From Hamiltosporidium tvaerminnensis (taxonomy: Eukaryota; Microsporidia; Dubosqiidae): DNA of 64,000 nucleotides. The position numbers and the translations under genes are program-made. The stretch is taken from NCBI GenBank assembly GCA_022605425.2, contig CM061247.1, positions 731,501 to 795,500 on the forward strand, given 5' to 3'. Under the pieces are notes generated by a model. That model had not been told where the DNA came from and searched no databases. It saw only the letters and a list, made by a program, of their open reading frames with translations. Numbering within the stretch: position 1 is the first letter of the stretch; each line of letters opens with the position of its first letter. This document shows, in pieces, positions 8,863 to 20,690 of the stretch.

Positions 8863-10620
8863 TTAAATTTCTTTTTCTTTTTTCATTATTTTTTTTAAGT
8901 TATTTTCACTGAAATATTTTTCTTCTTCTTCGGCTGTTACTTTTCCAAGATGAATAAATGGTATTGAAGGATCTGTATTGTTGGGATCTAAAGCTTTTTT
9001 AAGAATTACTGGTGGTAAATTTTGCAAATGTCTATATTCGTAAGGTAAAATACCATAAGAAACATCATCTTTATAGTACATTATATCTTTATCTTTATAA
9101 TGAATATTTTCAGGTAAATATGAAAATATTGGAGAATCTATCAATTCATAAATAGAATCTAATTCTTTTAAAAGATTTGGTGAAATTTCTTTTTTGAGTT
9201 TTTCTATTTTGTTTTCTCTTTCTCTGAATTCTTGAAGTTCATTTGGTCTCATTTTTGTGTAATAAGGTATTTCATTTTCGCTTTCCATGGCTTCCTGTGA
9301 TTCATTTGGTCTCATTTTTGTGTAATAAGGTATTTCATTTTTGCTTTCTATGGGTTCTTGTGATTCATTTGGTCTCATTTTTGTGTAATAAGGTATTTCA
9401 TTTTGACCTTCATTTTTAATAAAATTTTGAATTTCTTTAATATTTTTAGAAATTGTTTGATCATTGTATTGCTGCTCTGTTGGTTCTGTAGAAGTAAAAT
9501 TTTGAGTTTGAATTTTTGATTTTTCTTCTGAAATATTTTCTGGGAAAAATGAATATTTTGAAAATGGTTGAGAAGGTTTTTCTAAAAAATTGATTGAATT
9601 GTGTGTAATAGAAGTGTTTTTATAAGTAGGAATTCCATATATCTCTTCATCTGTCTGATTTGTTCCGAGTTGAATATTAAATTGAGAATCACGATCATTT
9701 TCTTGTAATTCATCGAAAAATTGAATTTGATCTCGAAAAATAACTTTTTTGTTTTCTTCTTCCATTTGTTCCTCTTTTTTTTCTCTTTCAAGTATTTCCT
9801 GATAATAATCAAGAAATATACCTCTTCGATCTAATGGTTCATCTATTTTAATACGGTATCTTTCTGTAAATGAAGGTTTGTATTTATTTTCGTAATTTTT
9901 GATATAATTTACAATTTTTCCAATTTTAAGTGCTTGAGTTGGAGAAACAGAATCATCAACAAGAAGAGAAGAGTTTTCAAGGACAAATGCTATTTCGTCG
10001 TTTGTCAGATTTCTATTTTCTATGCTGGCAAGTCGTCTAAGCTTTTGTATCTTTTTTTGTACAAAACTTCCTTCAATCTTTTTTTTTGAAAGAGGTTCTA
10101 CTTTTCTTTTTATGTAAGGTATATTAGCTTCAAGAAAAGCTTTCTTTTGACTTTTTTTATATTTTTCTTTGAATTCTAAAATTCTACACACATATTCATC
10201 ATCAATATCAATTTTTACTTTCTTTCTTATTTTTTCTTCTTTTCTCTTTCTTTTCGTTACCTTGGTATTAAAATTATGAGAAGAAGATTCCTTTGATTCA
10301 TTTTTTAATTCTTCTTTTCTCTTTCTTTTAGTTACCTTGCTATTAAAATTATGAGAAGAAGATTCCTTTGATTCATTTTTTAATTCGTCTTTTCTTTTTC
10401 TTTCTAAAAATTCGTCGCGACAGTAATAGCCTTGATTAAAAAGATCGTTCAATATTTCCTGTGCTGAAGGTGATTCACTGGTTGTATCAATTTTATTTAC
10501 ATCATTAGATCTATTAATGTATGAAGTAAAATCATAATTATCTTCTTCAGTTGTTTCTTGTAATACAAAATCTGTTACTTTTGAATATAACCACTTCATC
10601 GAATCTTTTAAATATTTCAT
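8863..10620 (-). CDS. Unknown highly charged repeat protein
   Basis: 585 residues from the ATG at 10620, directly preceded by CCCCC; an in-frame ATG at 10662 would add 14 residues, but the CCC signal favours 10620. The product is Lys/Glu-rich with predicted coiled-coil-like stretches (ILEREKKEEQMEEENKK). Near the N-terminus a 25-residue unit occurs twice (ELKNESKESSSHNFN followed by KVTKRKRK), giving basic clusters suggestive of nuclear targeting. Near the C-terminal third NEIPYYTKMRPNESQE occurs three times with short spacers. The C-terminal 100 residues are less repetitive (YLPENIHYKDKDIMYYKDD) and may be the conserved part. I do not recognise the family. Length, a clean frame and the start signal make it a real gene. 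No signal peptide or membrane span is apparent. A nuclear or cytoskeletal role is only a guess. Confidence 0.72.
   Translation of the reverse strand: MKYLKDSMKWLYSKVTDFVLQETTEEDNYDFTSYINRSNDVNKIDTTSESPSAQEILNDLFNQGYYCRDEFLERKRKDELKNESKESSSHNFNSKVTKRKRKEELKNESKESSSHNFNTKVTKRKRKEEKIRKKVKIDIDDEYVCRILEFKEKYKKSQKKAFLEANIPYIKRKVEPLSKKKIEGSFVQKKIQKLRRLASIENRNLTNDEIAFVLENSSLLVDDSVSPTQALKIGKIVNYIKNYENKYKPSFTERYRIKIDEPLDRRGIFLDYYQEILEREKKEEQMEEENKKVIFRDQIQFFDELQENDRDSQFNIQLGTNQTDEEIYGIPTYKNTSITHNSINFLEKPSQPFSKYSFFPENISEEKSKIQTQNFTSTEPTEQQYNDQTISKNIKEIQNFIKNEGQNEIPYYTKMRPNESQEPIESKNEIPYYTKMRPNESQEAMESENEIPYYTKMRPNELQEFRERENKIEKLKKEISPNLLKELDSIYELIDSPIFSYLPENIHYKDKDIMYYKDDVSYGILPYEYRHLQNLPPVILKKALDPNNTDPSIPFIHLGKVTAEEEEKYFSENNLKKIMKKEKEI
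9230..9420 (-). repeat. Three-unit coding repeat (NEIPYYTKMRPNESQE)
   Basis: Three near-identical units of about 66-72 bp within the unknown 585-residue gene. Unit-to-unit differences at the DNA level are few, so the duplication is recent or homogenised. Confidence 0.8.
10259..10400 (-). repeat. Two-unit coding repeat (ELKNESKESSSHNFN)
   Basis: Two near-identical copies of about 75 bp in the N-terminal part of the same gene, each ending in a KRKR-type basic cluster. Confidence 0.8.
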
Positions 10621-10625
10621 GGGGG
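10621..10625 (-). promoter_or_regulatory. CCCCC start-adjacent motif
   Basis: CCCCC lies immediately before the ATG at 10620, the same arrangement as at TAF2. It decides between the two possible starts of the unknown gene. Confidence 0.45.
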
Positions 10626-13332
10626 TGTAAATAAATGTAAACATTTTATATGCAAAAAGCAATTTTTATTTAATAAAATATTTTTTTTCAATTTATGCCC
10701 TGTAAAGAAATAATCTGTGATAGGAAGATAGATCTTAGGTTACTTAAAAAAATATTTATTGACTTATCTTAATGTGGTGAGTATATATGTAATTTTAAAT
10801 AAATTTTGTTTTAATTTTTTTTTATATTTTGAAAGAGAATCAAAGTATTTGTTACTTTCAAGGATCTTTCTGGAAAAATGATAATAAAAACCATCTTGCA
10901 CTAATAAAACTGTTTATGTTCTAATACATACCATATACAGAAGAATATACAAAAATTAAGAATTGAAATACAGTCATATTTTTCATATTATGAAGCAGAA
11001 AAGTAAAACTATATTCAAAGTTATATAATGCTAAATGATTCCTGATTATTGGTTTAGACAAAATGTATTCAACATACAGCTAGCGAACATATTTGTCCAT
11101 ACCGCTACTGTTTTTTTGATGAAAAGGTTTTTTTTAATCGGAAAATTGGATAGAAATATAATATAAATAACAAAGAAAATTATAATTATTGATAAGGTAA
11201 TTAGAAATCTGTAATACAAGAAAATATATTTTATTTTCAACATTTTTTTAATATCAATTATATTTTTTTTACTATTATATCCTAAAAATTCAAAACGAAA
11301 TAACCAAAAATTTCAACATAATTTATTTTAATGCGATAGATGTAATTGAGATTTGTCAAAAGTAAGTTCTAGATATTTTGGGTAAAATTTATCAATGGAA
11401 TTTGTCGATAATGACTTCGATGCTTATCTGTTGATTGAGATCTGTAGGTATTTTTTTAAGTATTTCATTTTAGAGAACTTTTTTTCACACAAAAGTAAGA
11501 CAGAAAGCGGAATAAAATAACGTACAAGATTATAAACATTGTTGAATGGTTTAGCTGGAAAACTCCTATAAATTTACAGTAAATAATTTTATTATTTTTC
11601 TTTATAAAAATTACTAAGATACACTTTTATTAAGTTCAACTTCTGTAAGAAGCCCTCACTGTTCATCCAAAAATATTAATTATAAAATTTGAGGAAATGT
11701 TGTTCAGTAAATTGGTTTAAAAATAGGCGTGCTTCTCATGACGCTTTATAGAAGTCAATAGAGCCGCAGATAATAGTTTGGGCAATTTTTCACCTAGGCT
11801 ATTCTTAGATTTTTTTCGATAAAAATTTGAAGGCGAACTAATATCTGCTTTTCAGCAATATATTATTTAAGCTTAGAGTATATGTAATAATTGAATGAAT
11901 ATTAAGGATACACATTGAGCATCGCGAATTTTTCTTGATACAATACAACTTTACAATAATGCAAATATTTGGTTTTAGATGTGTTTCTACGATATTAATT
12001 TTATAAGAAAGTAAAAAAAACCTTTTAATGTATCTATAATCTCCCGCCTCAATAAGTGTTTATAGAAAAAGAATTACATAGAGGCAAAATTGATATCAAT
12101 ATTCGGAATAATAGATCATATACATTCATTTTAGACACAAAATATAGGAAGGCTTGTCGACTCAGAAAACTATTATGACACAATTCAAATTTTCAAATAA
12201 TATCATATGTAAACCAATTTTTGCTTGCAGGTGACTCGAGTTCACTTTATAGATTATGTGTTGACGTATTTCACCTGTAAATATTAAATCTCGTATTCTT
12301 TACGGATTATAGCTTAGTTTATATTGAAAAGTTTGGGTTTAAATAGAAATACAGGTATCTGTTTTAATAATAGAATTTTTATTTAAAATAATTTTCTGGT
12401 CGAACTAATGAGTTTATAATCAAGTTGTTTGCTAGATTTGGGCAATAACTGCTTGAGAACTCTTAAAAAATTTAATAATATAATATTAGATGTCATTAAT
12501 TTAGTTATAGTTTTAGTTAATGCTTCGAGACGCTTAACATCTCAAATATTCTAAGTTTTCTGTTTTCGAAATTATTACCGAAAAAAATTATCTAACAGAA
12601 AAAAATATAAATCAAATGTAGACATTTGGAATCAAGAAAAGAAACAAATGAAATTGTATTAGATAAGATTCATTCGCTTAAATTTTGGATATTAAGCTCG
12701 GAATATCTAAATGAATATAATAGCTCTCGAGATAATATAAATTCAAAAAAACTGTGATGATTTAATTTACTCTATTATTATAGTATTTAATTTAAGTTTT
12801 AAAGGATTGGATATGTATGAACTATATATACTATCATTATAACACACCAATGACTAAGAGAGATGTTTAGCAAAAAAATCATCGAAATTATAGAGTCTTA
12901 TATTGCTAATAATAAGCCCAAAGGCGATACAGTACCAAAAAATATATCGAAAGAGTAAATATGAATGTGAAGGTTTGGTTTAAATAGTGAAAAAAACAAA
13001 AAGGCAAACAAAATTTAAGTTGAAAGACAAAATACAAAAAAAAACTCTTTTTTACAAATTAAATAAAATTTTTATCATAAAATAAATAATTTTAACGGTT
13101 TTTTATTTTCGAAGTCAGTTTTAATAAAATTTGAAATATTTTAATTAATTTTATAAAAAATAATTTCGATACATATTTGTTGTTGTGTTTAGAGATCTGA
13201 GCTATTGTAATTGTAGAAGAAATTATTTTATTTGACAACTATGTGTTTGAATTATTAGAAATAAATTATTTTTTAAGTAAAATGGGTATAGAAGTATAAG
13301 AATTCGAACAATGTAAAAGAGCTTAGCTTTGA
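10626..13332. other. Gene-free AT-rich stretch
   Basis: No supported gene over 2.7 kb. At about 12868-12960 there is a 31-codon frame with KKIIEIIESYIANNKP that could be a relic of coding sequence, too short to assign. No RNA gene was recognised. Confidence 0.4.
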
Positions 13333-14585
13333 CTATGATTCTTCTTGTAATCCTATACTAGGGTTTGATTTTAATCTGATTTGACTTTTAAATACTAAAA
13401 AATCTTCTCTTATTAATTTTATATATTTCATTTTTAAAATATGAATTGGAAAGAATTGACCAGATACTTCAAGCTTAAATTTTGCATATTTCGAAATCTT
13501 AAATCCTGTTTTACATACGGTACATTTTTCTGAATGTATTTTTGTAGTCAATAATCTTGTAACTGTTTCGTCATTTTTTTCGTTATGGCATCCACAGTAT
13601 ATAGCAAACTCGAATTGGCTATGTCTTATCAAGATTTTGTTTCCGATTTTGTCAAATAATGTATTATTGATGTTACCTTTCACATCTTCGTAATCGTTGA
13701 AACAAAACAAGAAATTATATATTTCATCAAAAAATGGATGAAAAATTAATTCATCAACACTCGGTCTTGCAGATACTTCTACTTGGAGAGCATGCTCATA
13801 AATATCTATTAAATCTGGATATAAGAATTCTTGATTTTGGCTAACAAACAATTTTGAAGACGTTTTTAACATATAACCCCAGCTATAGATATTAGTCTTG
13901 AAATTTTGATCAGCTCCAATTAGCCTTTCTGGGGAACAATGTGGATACTCTTCTTTTAATTTCTCAATATCCAGATTTTCATCTTTGAATACTTTATATA
14001 GATCTTTAATATAGCATGCCATTCCGAAATCTATTATCTTGATATTCAAGTCCTTATCTACTACTACGTTATCATGTTTAAGATTGTTATGAATAACCCC
14101 TTCTCCTTCTAAATAGAGTAATGCGTCAAGTAATTGTTTATGTATAATCTTTAAATCTATTAAAGTGATATTTTTTATTTCATCTGCAATATCCAATCCA
14201 ACAAAGTGTAGGGAAAATATTTGAATGCGATGTAACCGATTCCGTCTTGTTCGAAAGAAAAAATTTTTTGAATTATATTTTCATCAGAAAGTTTTTCATA
14301 GAATTCTAATTCTCTTGCATAAGAATGCAATTCTAGGCGTTGTGCTTTGATTGCTATTAATATTTTTTCATTAATTTCTTCATAAAGAAGAACTTCTGCA
14401 AATGAACTACTTGCTATAGATTTATTTTTTATATATATTTGTTTTCTGTTGTCAACTTCCCATTCTATTTCATTTGGAATGTATAGAGCAGATGAATAAA
14501 TATATTTTACATTGATTATAAAAAATACAAAGGCTGTGAAATATATAGGTATCATTCTAATGTCGATTCGAGGGTGTTTATGCAT
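13333..14585 (-). pseudogene. Frameshifted secreted pseudokinase, paralog of 35253-36512
   Basis: Two overlapping frames (14175-14585 and 13333-14196) together match the paralogous kinase end to end. The N-terminus has a signal-peptide-like core (MIPIYFTAFVFFIINVKYI) starting at ATG 14555 or 14585; a CCC lies at 14572-14574. The glycine loop is lost (KSIASSSFAEV against NPLGKGTYGHV). The VAIK lysine remains (IAIKAQ), the catalytic Asp is replaced (IHNNLKHDN against IHNDIKLDN), and DFG is kept (IDFGMACY). A TTGGA-TTGGA duplication near 14196-14205 breaks the frame just after the YFPYTLLD segment. The C-terminal Cys-bearing module (YCGC, EKCTVC) is preserved. By motif it would be catalytically dead even if the frame were intact. 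Whether it is a pseudogene or a pseudokinase gene with a sequence error is open. Confidence 0.8.
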
Positions 14586-16750
14586 ATTTTTTTCTTTTTT
14601 TTAATTTATATTTTCTCAAAAAATTATTCTGTTTTGTTAAATTTTTAAAAAAATATCACAATTTTCCAATTTGTTCTATAATAAGCAAATTTTTTTGTTA
14701 AAAAATAATACATTTTCTCAAAGAAATTTGATTATATATTTGATCTAATCACTGTTTTTTTTAACGCAATTAACATGGTTTCTTTTTTCGTTATCACGCA
14801 AACTTCAATTTAAATTATATTTATTTCTGAAACAGAAAATTTGTTCATTGTTCTATAATATTCTGACTTTTGTGCATTTTTTGATATTCACAAATGAGTA
14901 TAACAGATAGTTTTTTTTGCTCTATATTTTCAAATAAAAAGTGTTATTTAATCTATAAAAATTTGAAATTGAGAAAAATCCACTTTTCAAAAGTAGAAAT
15001 ATAATCAGTTATTTTCTATAAATGGAATATTATAAATTCTTTAAATAATTGTATGATATTTTAAACGAAGAACTATAAAACACAAATCGAACTCAGATAA
15101 TTATAGGAATTATACTCAAATAATGTTTTATATGTATTCTCTAAAAATATATTTTAATGTTCATCTTGCTTTGATGAATAAAATAAAAAAAGTATGTGTC
15201 ATTTATTAAATCAAATTTTTTTAGTGCAGTTTCGTCCCTGCTTTAATATAAAAAGTATGAATAAATTATAACTATTTACTCCGCACTCTAAATGATATTA
15301 AATCAATCATTAATATTGTAATTCCAAGTAGCTCAAAAATTTATTAAAATTTTATTGTAATTAGAAAGTATTTTATGATTTTGAAAGATTTAATCAAGTA
15401 CAATGAGTTACCACATTGCGGTATTTTAGATTTACTTTGGCCTTAAATTCCAATTAATTGATTTAGAAAAAATATATACAAATGAATTATTTCGAAATTT
15501 GATTTATTTATAGCTACAAATTATTTGTTTTAAGAAATAATTTTTTATAGAAAATATATTTTTAATTCATAGATATTTAATGTTTTAACGGACCAAAACA
15601 CAATTATTCTTGACAATCTCTATATTTAACTTAGTGTAGTTATATAGACTCATTATATTATTCAAGAAGGCATTCCAAACTATTTATTTTGATCTAAGGA
15701 AAAGCTTAGAGTCAATACCAAATGCCGAAAAAGTGGGAAAACGCGTTTAAAGTTACTATGCAAAAAATCAAGTCTATAAAATTCATGCATCTATTAGAAT
15801 AGGCGCTAACAAAAAGGAAGATGTTAATCGAATAGGCGATAATATATTCAACCCAAATTTTAGATTAAGATACCGCAATCCAAACATTGATTAAGTACAG
15901 AAAAAAAGCCAAATATTACGAAATGGTACAATAAAAAGCAGATGGATGATATAAATGAAGCAAATATGAAGAGAAACAAAAGCGAGAGAAATTTTTTTAT
16001 TTACTAAACATCACATATTTTAAAAATGTGGAATATCCTATAAATATTTCATAGCATTAGCCTGGTTTTGATTTTAAAATAGACATATGATATCCGTTGC
16101 ACTATTGGTATTACCTATGATACCTACACTTTAAAGTTTTTTATCTAAAAGGTGTATAAAATTTATTTAATATATGATGCCATTGCCAAGTGTATGGTTG
16201 ACGGTTGTTCAGCGTTAACCTGTCCTGAAACCAGCATCAAGACAAATTACTCTAAACTCTCAAATTTATTAAACATCCAGCTAAGATATATTTTGGCGAC
16301 TATAATGCGATTCACCTAGGCGTTGAATAGATACTAACAGAGATTTCTTGCATTAAAAAAACTTGACTTTTTGAAATGTTTTTTTTATCTCTCGGCTCTT
16401 AAGTCTTCTATCCTTGTTAAGCAAAGCTAGATTTTTTTACCTTTAAGATTGACCATCATCTGTAACTTAAAAATGGTTTCAGTTTAGCTACATAGAAAAC
16501 ATCACAAAAATTTTTTATAAATTTTTTCACCGTTTTGTAAACGTTTTCTATTTTTTACAAATTCTCCCAAAAATGGCAAAAATTTAATGTTGGATTTCAT
16601 CCTAAGAAAACTCCAACAATCGATTGATACATCATTTTAACACATTGTTAGCACAAAATAGTTTTTAAATAGTTATCCCTCTTGTACCAAGATTAAAAAA
16701 ATTTTAATTTTTAAAAAATATTTCTGTTTTCTAAATTTGAAAGCTCGATT
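14586..16750. other. Gene-free AT-rich stretch with an old repeat A relic
   Basis: No gene is supported. Around 15660-15990 the composition is slightly less AT-rich and may be decayed coding sequence, but no family is recognisable. An old family A copy lies at about 16180-16480. Confidence 0.4.
16180..16480 (+). repeat. Dispersed repeat family A, diverged copy 5
   Basis: Weak but ordered similarity to the middle of family A: GCCAAGTGT, TTACTCTAAACTCTC, CCAGCTAAGATATATTTT, GATTCACCTAGGC and TCTCGGCTCTTAAGTCTTCT appear in the same order as in copies 2 and 3. Much more diverged than the others; limits are approximate. Confidence 0.5.
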
Positions 16751-16753
16751 CCC
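16751..16753 (+). promoter_or_regulatory. CCC motif upstream of NOB1 start
   Basis: CCC sits five bases before ATG 16758 (CCCTCCTATG). It supports this ATG, which also places the PIN-domain aspartate at residue 6 as in other NOB1 proteins. Confidence 0.4.
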
Positions 16754-16757
16754 TCCT

Positions 16758-17444
16758 ATGATTGGTATTATAGATACAAGTAGTTTAATAAAAAGAAATA
16801 TTAAAATTATGAATTATACTAAATTTTATACAACTACTTCAGTTATAAATGAAATAAAAGATAATGAAACATTAGCTTTTTACAATTTAAATTCTTACAA
16901 AATAGAAATAATGAATCCAAGTACTATTTATATAGAAAGAATAGAAAAAATAAATATAGAAAAACAATTTAAATTAAGCAATACAGATGTTGAAGTAGTA
17001 GCACTTACTCTTCAATTATATGAAGATAATATGCAAGGATGGATTTCTATAGAAAATGTAAACACTTTAGAAAGTGTTGTATGTCTAACTGAAGATAAAA
17101 GTATGATATCTGCTTTATGTGCATGTGGTGCAATTTCAGATGGTTTTAATGTTCAAAGAAATTATAAAATACGGTGTTTTACTTGTTATAAAATTTATGA
17201 CAATGATATTGATTTTTGTAAGAAATGTGGTTACAATACATTAAGTAGGATTTCATTTACCGAGACTAACGAAGGTATTAAATTCCATTTTAAAAAGAAC
17301 TTTAATTATTGTGTAAAAGATATAAAAGATAAATATGGTAAGCCAATAAAAAGTGCAGACCAACGAAATTATGAAATTTATAAAAGAGAGCAACGTAAAA
17401 AAGAAAAAGAAAATAAAAAAATATTGTCAGCTCAGTATTTTTGA
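16758..17444 (+). CDS. NOB1: NOB1, 20S pre-rRNA endonuclease (PIN domain)
   Basis: 228 residues. NOB1 cleaves the 3' end of 18S rRNA (site D) in cytoplasmic pre-40S particles. The PIN domain spans about residues 1-125: MIGIIDTSSLIKRN carries the first acidic residue (D6), KLSNTDVEVVALTLQL the conserved LSxTDxxVxALT block (D77), and CLTEDKSM the TxD motif (D113). A zinc ribbon follows: RCFTCYKIYDNDIDFCKKCG with C140, C143, C154 and C157, then NTLSRISF as in the family. The C-terminus is basic (KREQRKKEKENKK). Yeast NOB1 has about 460 residues; the compaction is typical of microsporidia. The start was placed at 16758 because the PIN domain begins there and a CCC precedes it. It stands alone, with no close neighbour. 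Confidence 0.93.
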   Translation: MIGIIDTSSLIKRNIKIMNYTKFYTTTSVINEIKDNETLAFYNLNSYKIEIMNPSTIYIERIEKINIEKQFKLSNTDVEVVALTLQLYEDNMQGWISIENVNTLESVVCLTEDKSMISALCACGAISDGFNVQRNYKIRCFTCYKIYDNDIDFCKKCGYNTLSRISFTETNEGIKFHFKKNFNYCVKDIKDKYGKPIKSADQRNYEIYKREQRKKEKENKKILSAQYF

Positions 17445-17984
17445 TTTGAATAAAAAAATATTTGTGCCTTTTACATTTTACTATTTTATTTCTTATTTAT
17501 AGAATATTTTGTCGTTTAATTATCTGAAAAAATTTATTTTGTTTGTAATTTATGATGAAATATAATTATAGTTAATATTCTCGGAACCATTTTTTTAAGC
17601 CTTTACTAGAGGCTTTCGCTGTAAATTGTAGTATCAACTGTATGTTATTAAGCAGTAATGTAATTTTTAGACTGAAATATTTTTTGTTTTCCCAAATTAC
17701 GAATCTTTTAAAAATCGATTATTTTCAGATAGTTGAATGTAAAAATATGAATTTAATTTAATCTAGGGTTTTATGGCTTTGAATAATCTTAAATTACGTA
17801 ACTCTGAATGTTAAATTCTAAAAAAATGATTTATGGGATTAAAATTAGTTATTTTATTTTTTAATATGAGTATTTTGGAAGAAATTAAACGGCTTAATTA
17901 TTGAATAATTTTTGGCCAAAATGTCTAGAAACTAAATTAATAATTCCCTATAATAATTAATTTGGGAAAACGAAAAAATTTATT
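17445..17984. other. Gene-free AT-rich stretch
   Basis: Downstream of NOB1. No gene, RNA or repeat recognised. Confidence 0.4.
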
Positions 17985-18255
17985 TATTCTCGGCACTACA
18001 GCCCTATACAAGCCTTGGCATCCCTCAGTTTTTCCGCTAATTGGCTTCTTTCTTTAACCAAGCTGTAGTTTTTAAAATTATCGTCTCAATTTGTTTACTT
18101 TTTCGGGTTTCTTTACAAGGTGATTTTAAGGGGTAGGTTGTTAGCCCTACACCCAACCACAATCTAAAGGACCAGTCCCTTTTGGCCGCCTCTTATGACA
18201 AGCTGAAAATACCCGTGCCTAATCCGCACCTGGCATGGTGGGGCATGGCTTTCAA
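17985..18255 (-). mobile_element. Possible RTE-type LINE 5' leader fragment
   Basis: A GC-richer island without a frame. Read on the minus strand it contains GGGCTAACAACCTACCCC followed by AAAATCACCTTGTAAAGAAACC. This resembles the leader found just before the endonuclease frame of animal RTE/BovB-like non-LTR elements. The resemblance is from general knowledge of such leaders, not from alignment. No endonuclease or reverse transcriptase is present beside it. Confidence 0.38.
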
Positions 18256-18356
18256 AATACCATCCAAAATCTTATAATTTATCTTATAAAATTTTGATCG
18301 ATGAGAAATTACAAATTTTATATAATAGAATGCTTTTTTATTTGAATATAATTAAC

Positions 18357-18534
18357 TCTCATTTTAGAATTGAACTTTCGATGAAGGCTAGACAGGAAAA
18401 ACTTTTAAGGATTTAATTTTTTATTTTTATTCTTAAATAACGAATCTCATTTTAGAATTGAACTTTCGATGAAGGCTGGAGGGGAAAAAACTTTTAAGGA
18501 TTTAATTTTTTATTTTTATTCTAAAATAACGAAT
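18357..18534. repeat. 88-bp tandem duplication
   Basis: Two copies starting TCTCATTTTAGAATTGAAC at 18357 and 18445, each running to AATAACGAAT. They differ by a few substitutions and a one-base indel. No coding content. Confidence 0.9.
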
Positions 18535-19513
18535 ATTTTATGCGATTCATTCATATTTAGATAAAATCATTTTACATCAAATCCATGTTATTTTAGAAAA
18601 GTTCCAGTAGTTCAAAAAATGTTTTCTTCGAGTTTTATATCGATGATTCCTCCTAAAAATATATTCGTAATTGTAATCATTCAACTTAAGCCTATTTTAA
18701 AATTGTGTTTTGTATTTAACCTTTGGAATCTCGACCAAAAATTTTCAATTGGGCTTATATGAATACCTTATTATGTGCAGGATTTGTTGAATAATTCACA
18801 TTAATCATAAAAAAATCATGATTTTCTATTAATATTGATAGGTATGAACGGTGTTTATCATAGTATAATATACTCCTCAAAGAGATAAATTTATAAACCG
18901 CAGTTTTCAAAACACCCAAAGTTCTATTTGGAGAAATTTACACATATAACTTCTTTGTCGCTCTCAAAATAGCACTAAATACCAATGTTTGACTAGCAAG
19001 ACGACCTTTATTATGCTTTTCCTCCCTATGACATTTTCGTTTGTTTCAACTATTTCTCCAGTTCCTCCATTTTTCAAAGGAGCCAAATTAATTGTTTTGT
19101 ATTAGTACTCTGCGGTTCTTACTAATGTCTGCTATGGTTTCATCTTAAAAACATACATTGCTCTGATGACATCATATGGCAATTCAAATTTGAATCTCCA
19201 CATGATATAAATCATACCATGAATTCCAATTTTGGAGTTTTCAACTCTAGTGAAACAATATTCAGCATGTATTTTATTACAGAATCAACGGCGGAAACGA
19301 ATCTTTCCTAAAGAAAGAATTTTGTCGTTTAGAGTTATAATAAGAACATAACAAGATTTAACCAAATCGCGTTGTTCTAATAAAAAATGCTCATCTAAGC
19401 TACTTTCGTCTTCATTTTGCATTTTGGAGATTTTGATAAATAGCTCTCCACTGTTATCTGTATCATGTAAACAAGAAATTTAAATTCGAAAGTTAAATAT
19501 GTATTTAAATTAG
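18535..19513. other. Gene-free stretch left of a TE cluster
   Basis: About 1 kb, slightly less AT-rich than its surroundings, without a usable frame. It may be decayed element sequence but no domain is recognised. Confidence 0.35.
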
Positions 19514-19890
19514 ATTTATTTAATAAAATTCTTGGTTAAAACTTCTTCATAAGCTTTAAAAATTGCTTTATACCTCTTTAACCAAATCGTTGCTCTTCTA
19601 AATCCAACTCTTGATTTATACTTATCTTCGGTTCCTCAAACGTAATTTCTCATTCAATAATAAGCGATGTAATATTTTTTGTTTTAAAATGATTAACACT
19701 ATCTTCCTCATACTTGCTTCTTTTAAACGGGATGTTGGTTCCTCATGAATCTCGGCTCTTATATAACACTCATTGAAGCTCATTCTCAGTTGTTTTTGAC
19801 CTTAGGTTCAGACTCAAGTCCTCTTTGTCAATCAAAAGAAATTGTTTCGGCAATCTTCTTAAGTACCATCCACAGAATGTATGCATCTAT
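19514..19890 (-). mobile_element. LINE 3' fragment (RLE family), inverted
   Basis: Aligns on the minus strand with the 3' end of the LINE at 28319-28700: tail TTTTATTAAATAAAT, the Glu-rich C-terminus, and the segment matching TISFDRRRGLESG. It is frameshifted and 5'-truncated, as usual for LINE copies. Confidence 0.8.
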
Positions 19891-19930
19891 ATTATAGTTA
19901 ATATCAAATATATACTATAATATCAAATTG

Positions 19931-20610
19931 GAGGAGGGAGGATATCCACATAAAAACCATCAGCTTGGCAATTAGCATATGAAAGTCATTACGAGGCTTT
20001 TTAGAGAAAATATACCACATTACATTTTAGTTGTTCCGTGGGTGTTTGTATCAAGAGAGGGTCAACTAAATGGCTTAACTTTTTCTACAAATCTATTTTG
20101 TAGTTTTTTATATAACCAAATCGCAGCTAAATTTGTAGGTAATTGTTATGTAAAAGCATTCAAACTAGCCTCGCACACTCTTGTTAGAAGACTTACGCTT
20201 AGGGATACAAAAATAAAACCCAAAGTTAGGAGAACTAAGTCCACAATATACCTGTTGATATGATATTGCACTGCCTAGGTAGGCCCCTTATTAGTAGCCG
20301 AGATATATCTAACCTAGCAGTTTATGATATTCGGAAAGTTCAGAATAAGATTGAATGTTTCATAGTTTCGGGAAGCTCAGAGTAGGTTTCAACTTGCGAT
20401 CACAGTCGATGTAACTGGTATTAACGAACTCCGGGCAACTGTCTAGCTCATTAAATGACGTTTACACATTTTTCAAATAAAATTATTTATACTATAGGTA
20501 TCGAGGGGGTATCGATAAAGTATTGGGGAAGCAGTTATTTATATTAAATCTAGAATGGCGTTAATGTCATGAAAGTAATGTAATAATTTTCACAATTTTA
20601 AAAAATATTT
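19931..20610 (-). repeat. Dispersed repeat family A, copy 4 (inverted)
   Basis: The reverse complement matches the other copies along nearly the whole length: GACATTAACGCCATTCTAG near its 5' end, CAGTTGCCCGGAGTTCGTTA, CAACAGGTATA, and the terminal block AATTGCCAAGCTGATGGTTT plus GGATATCCTCCCTCC. The short frame at 19979-20263 lies inside it and is not a gene. Confidence 0.8.
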
Positions 20611-20690
20611 TATATTTCTATATAGAGTAAGTGTTTAGCATTATAAGTTTACAATTTATTTTTTATATTATTAATATATTTTTACATTGA

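Noticed and set aside
19979-20263. 94-codon plus-strand frame
   Set aside because: It lies wholly inside an inverted copy of repeat family A, and the other copies have no matching frame.
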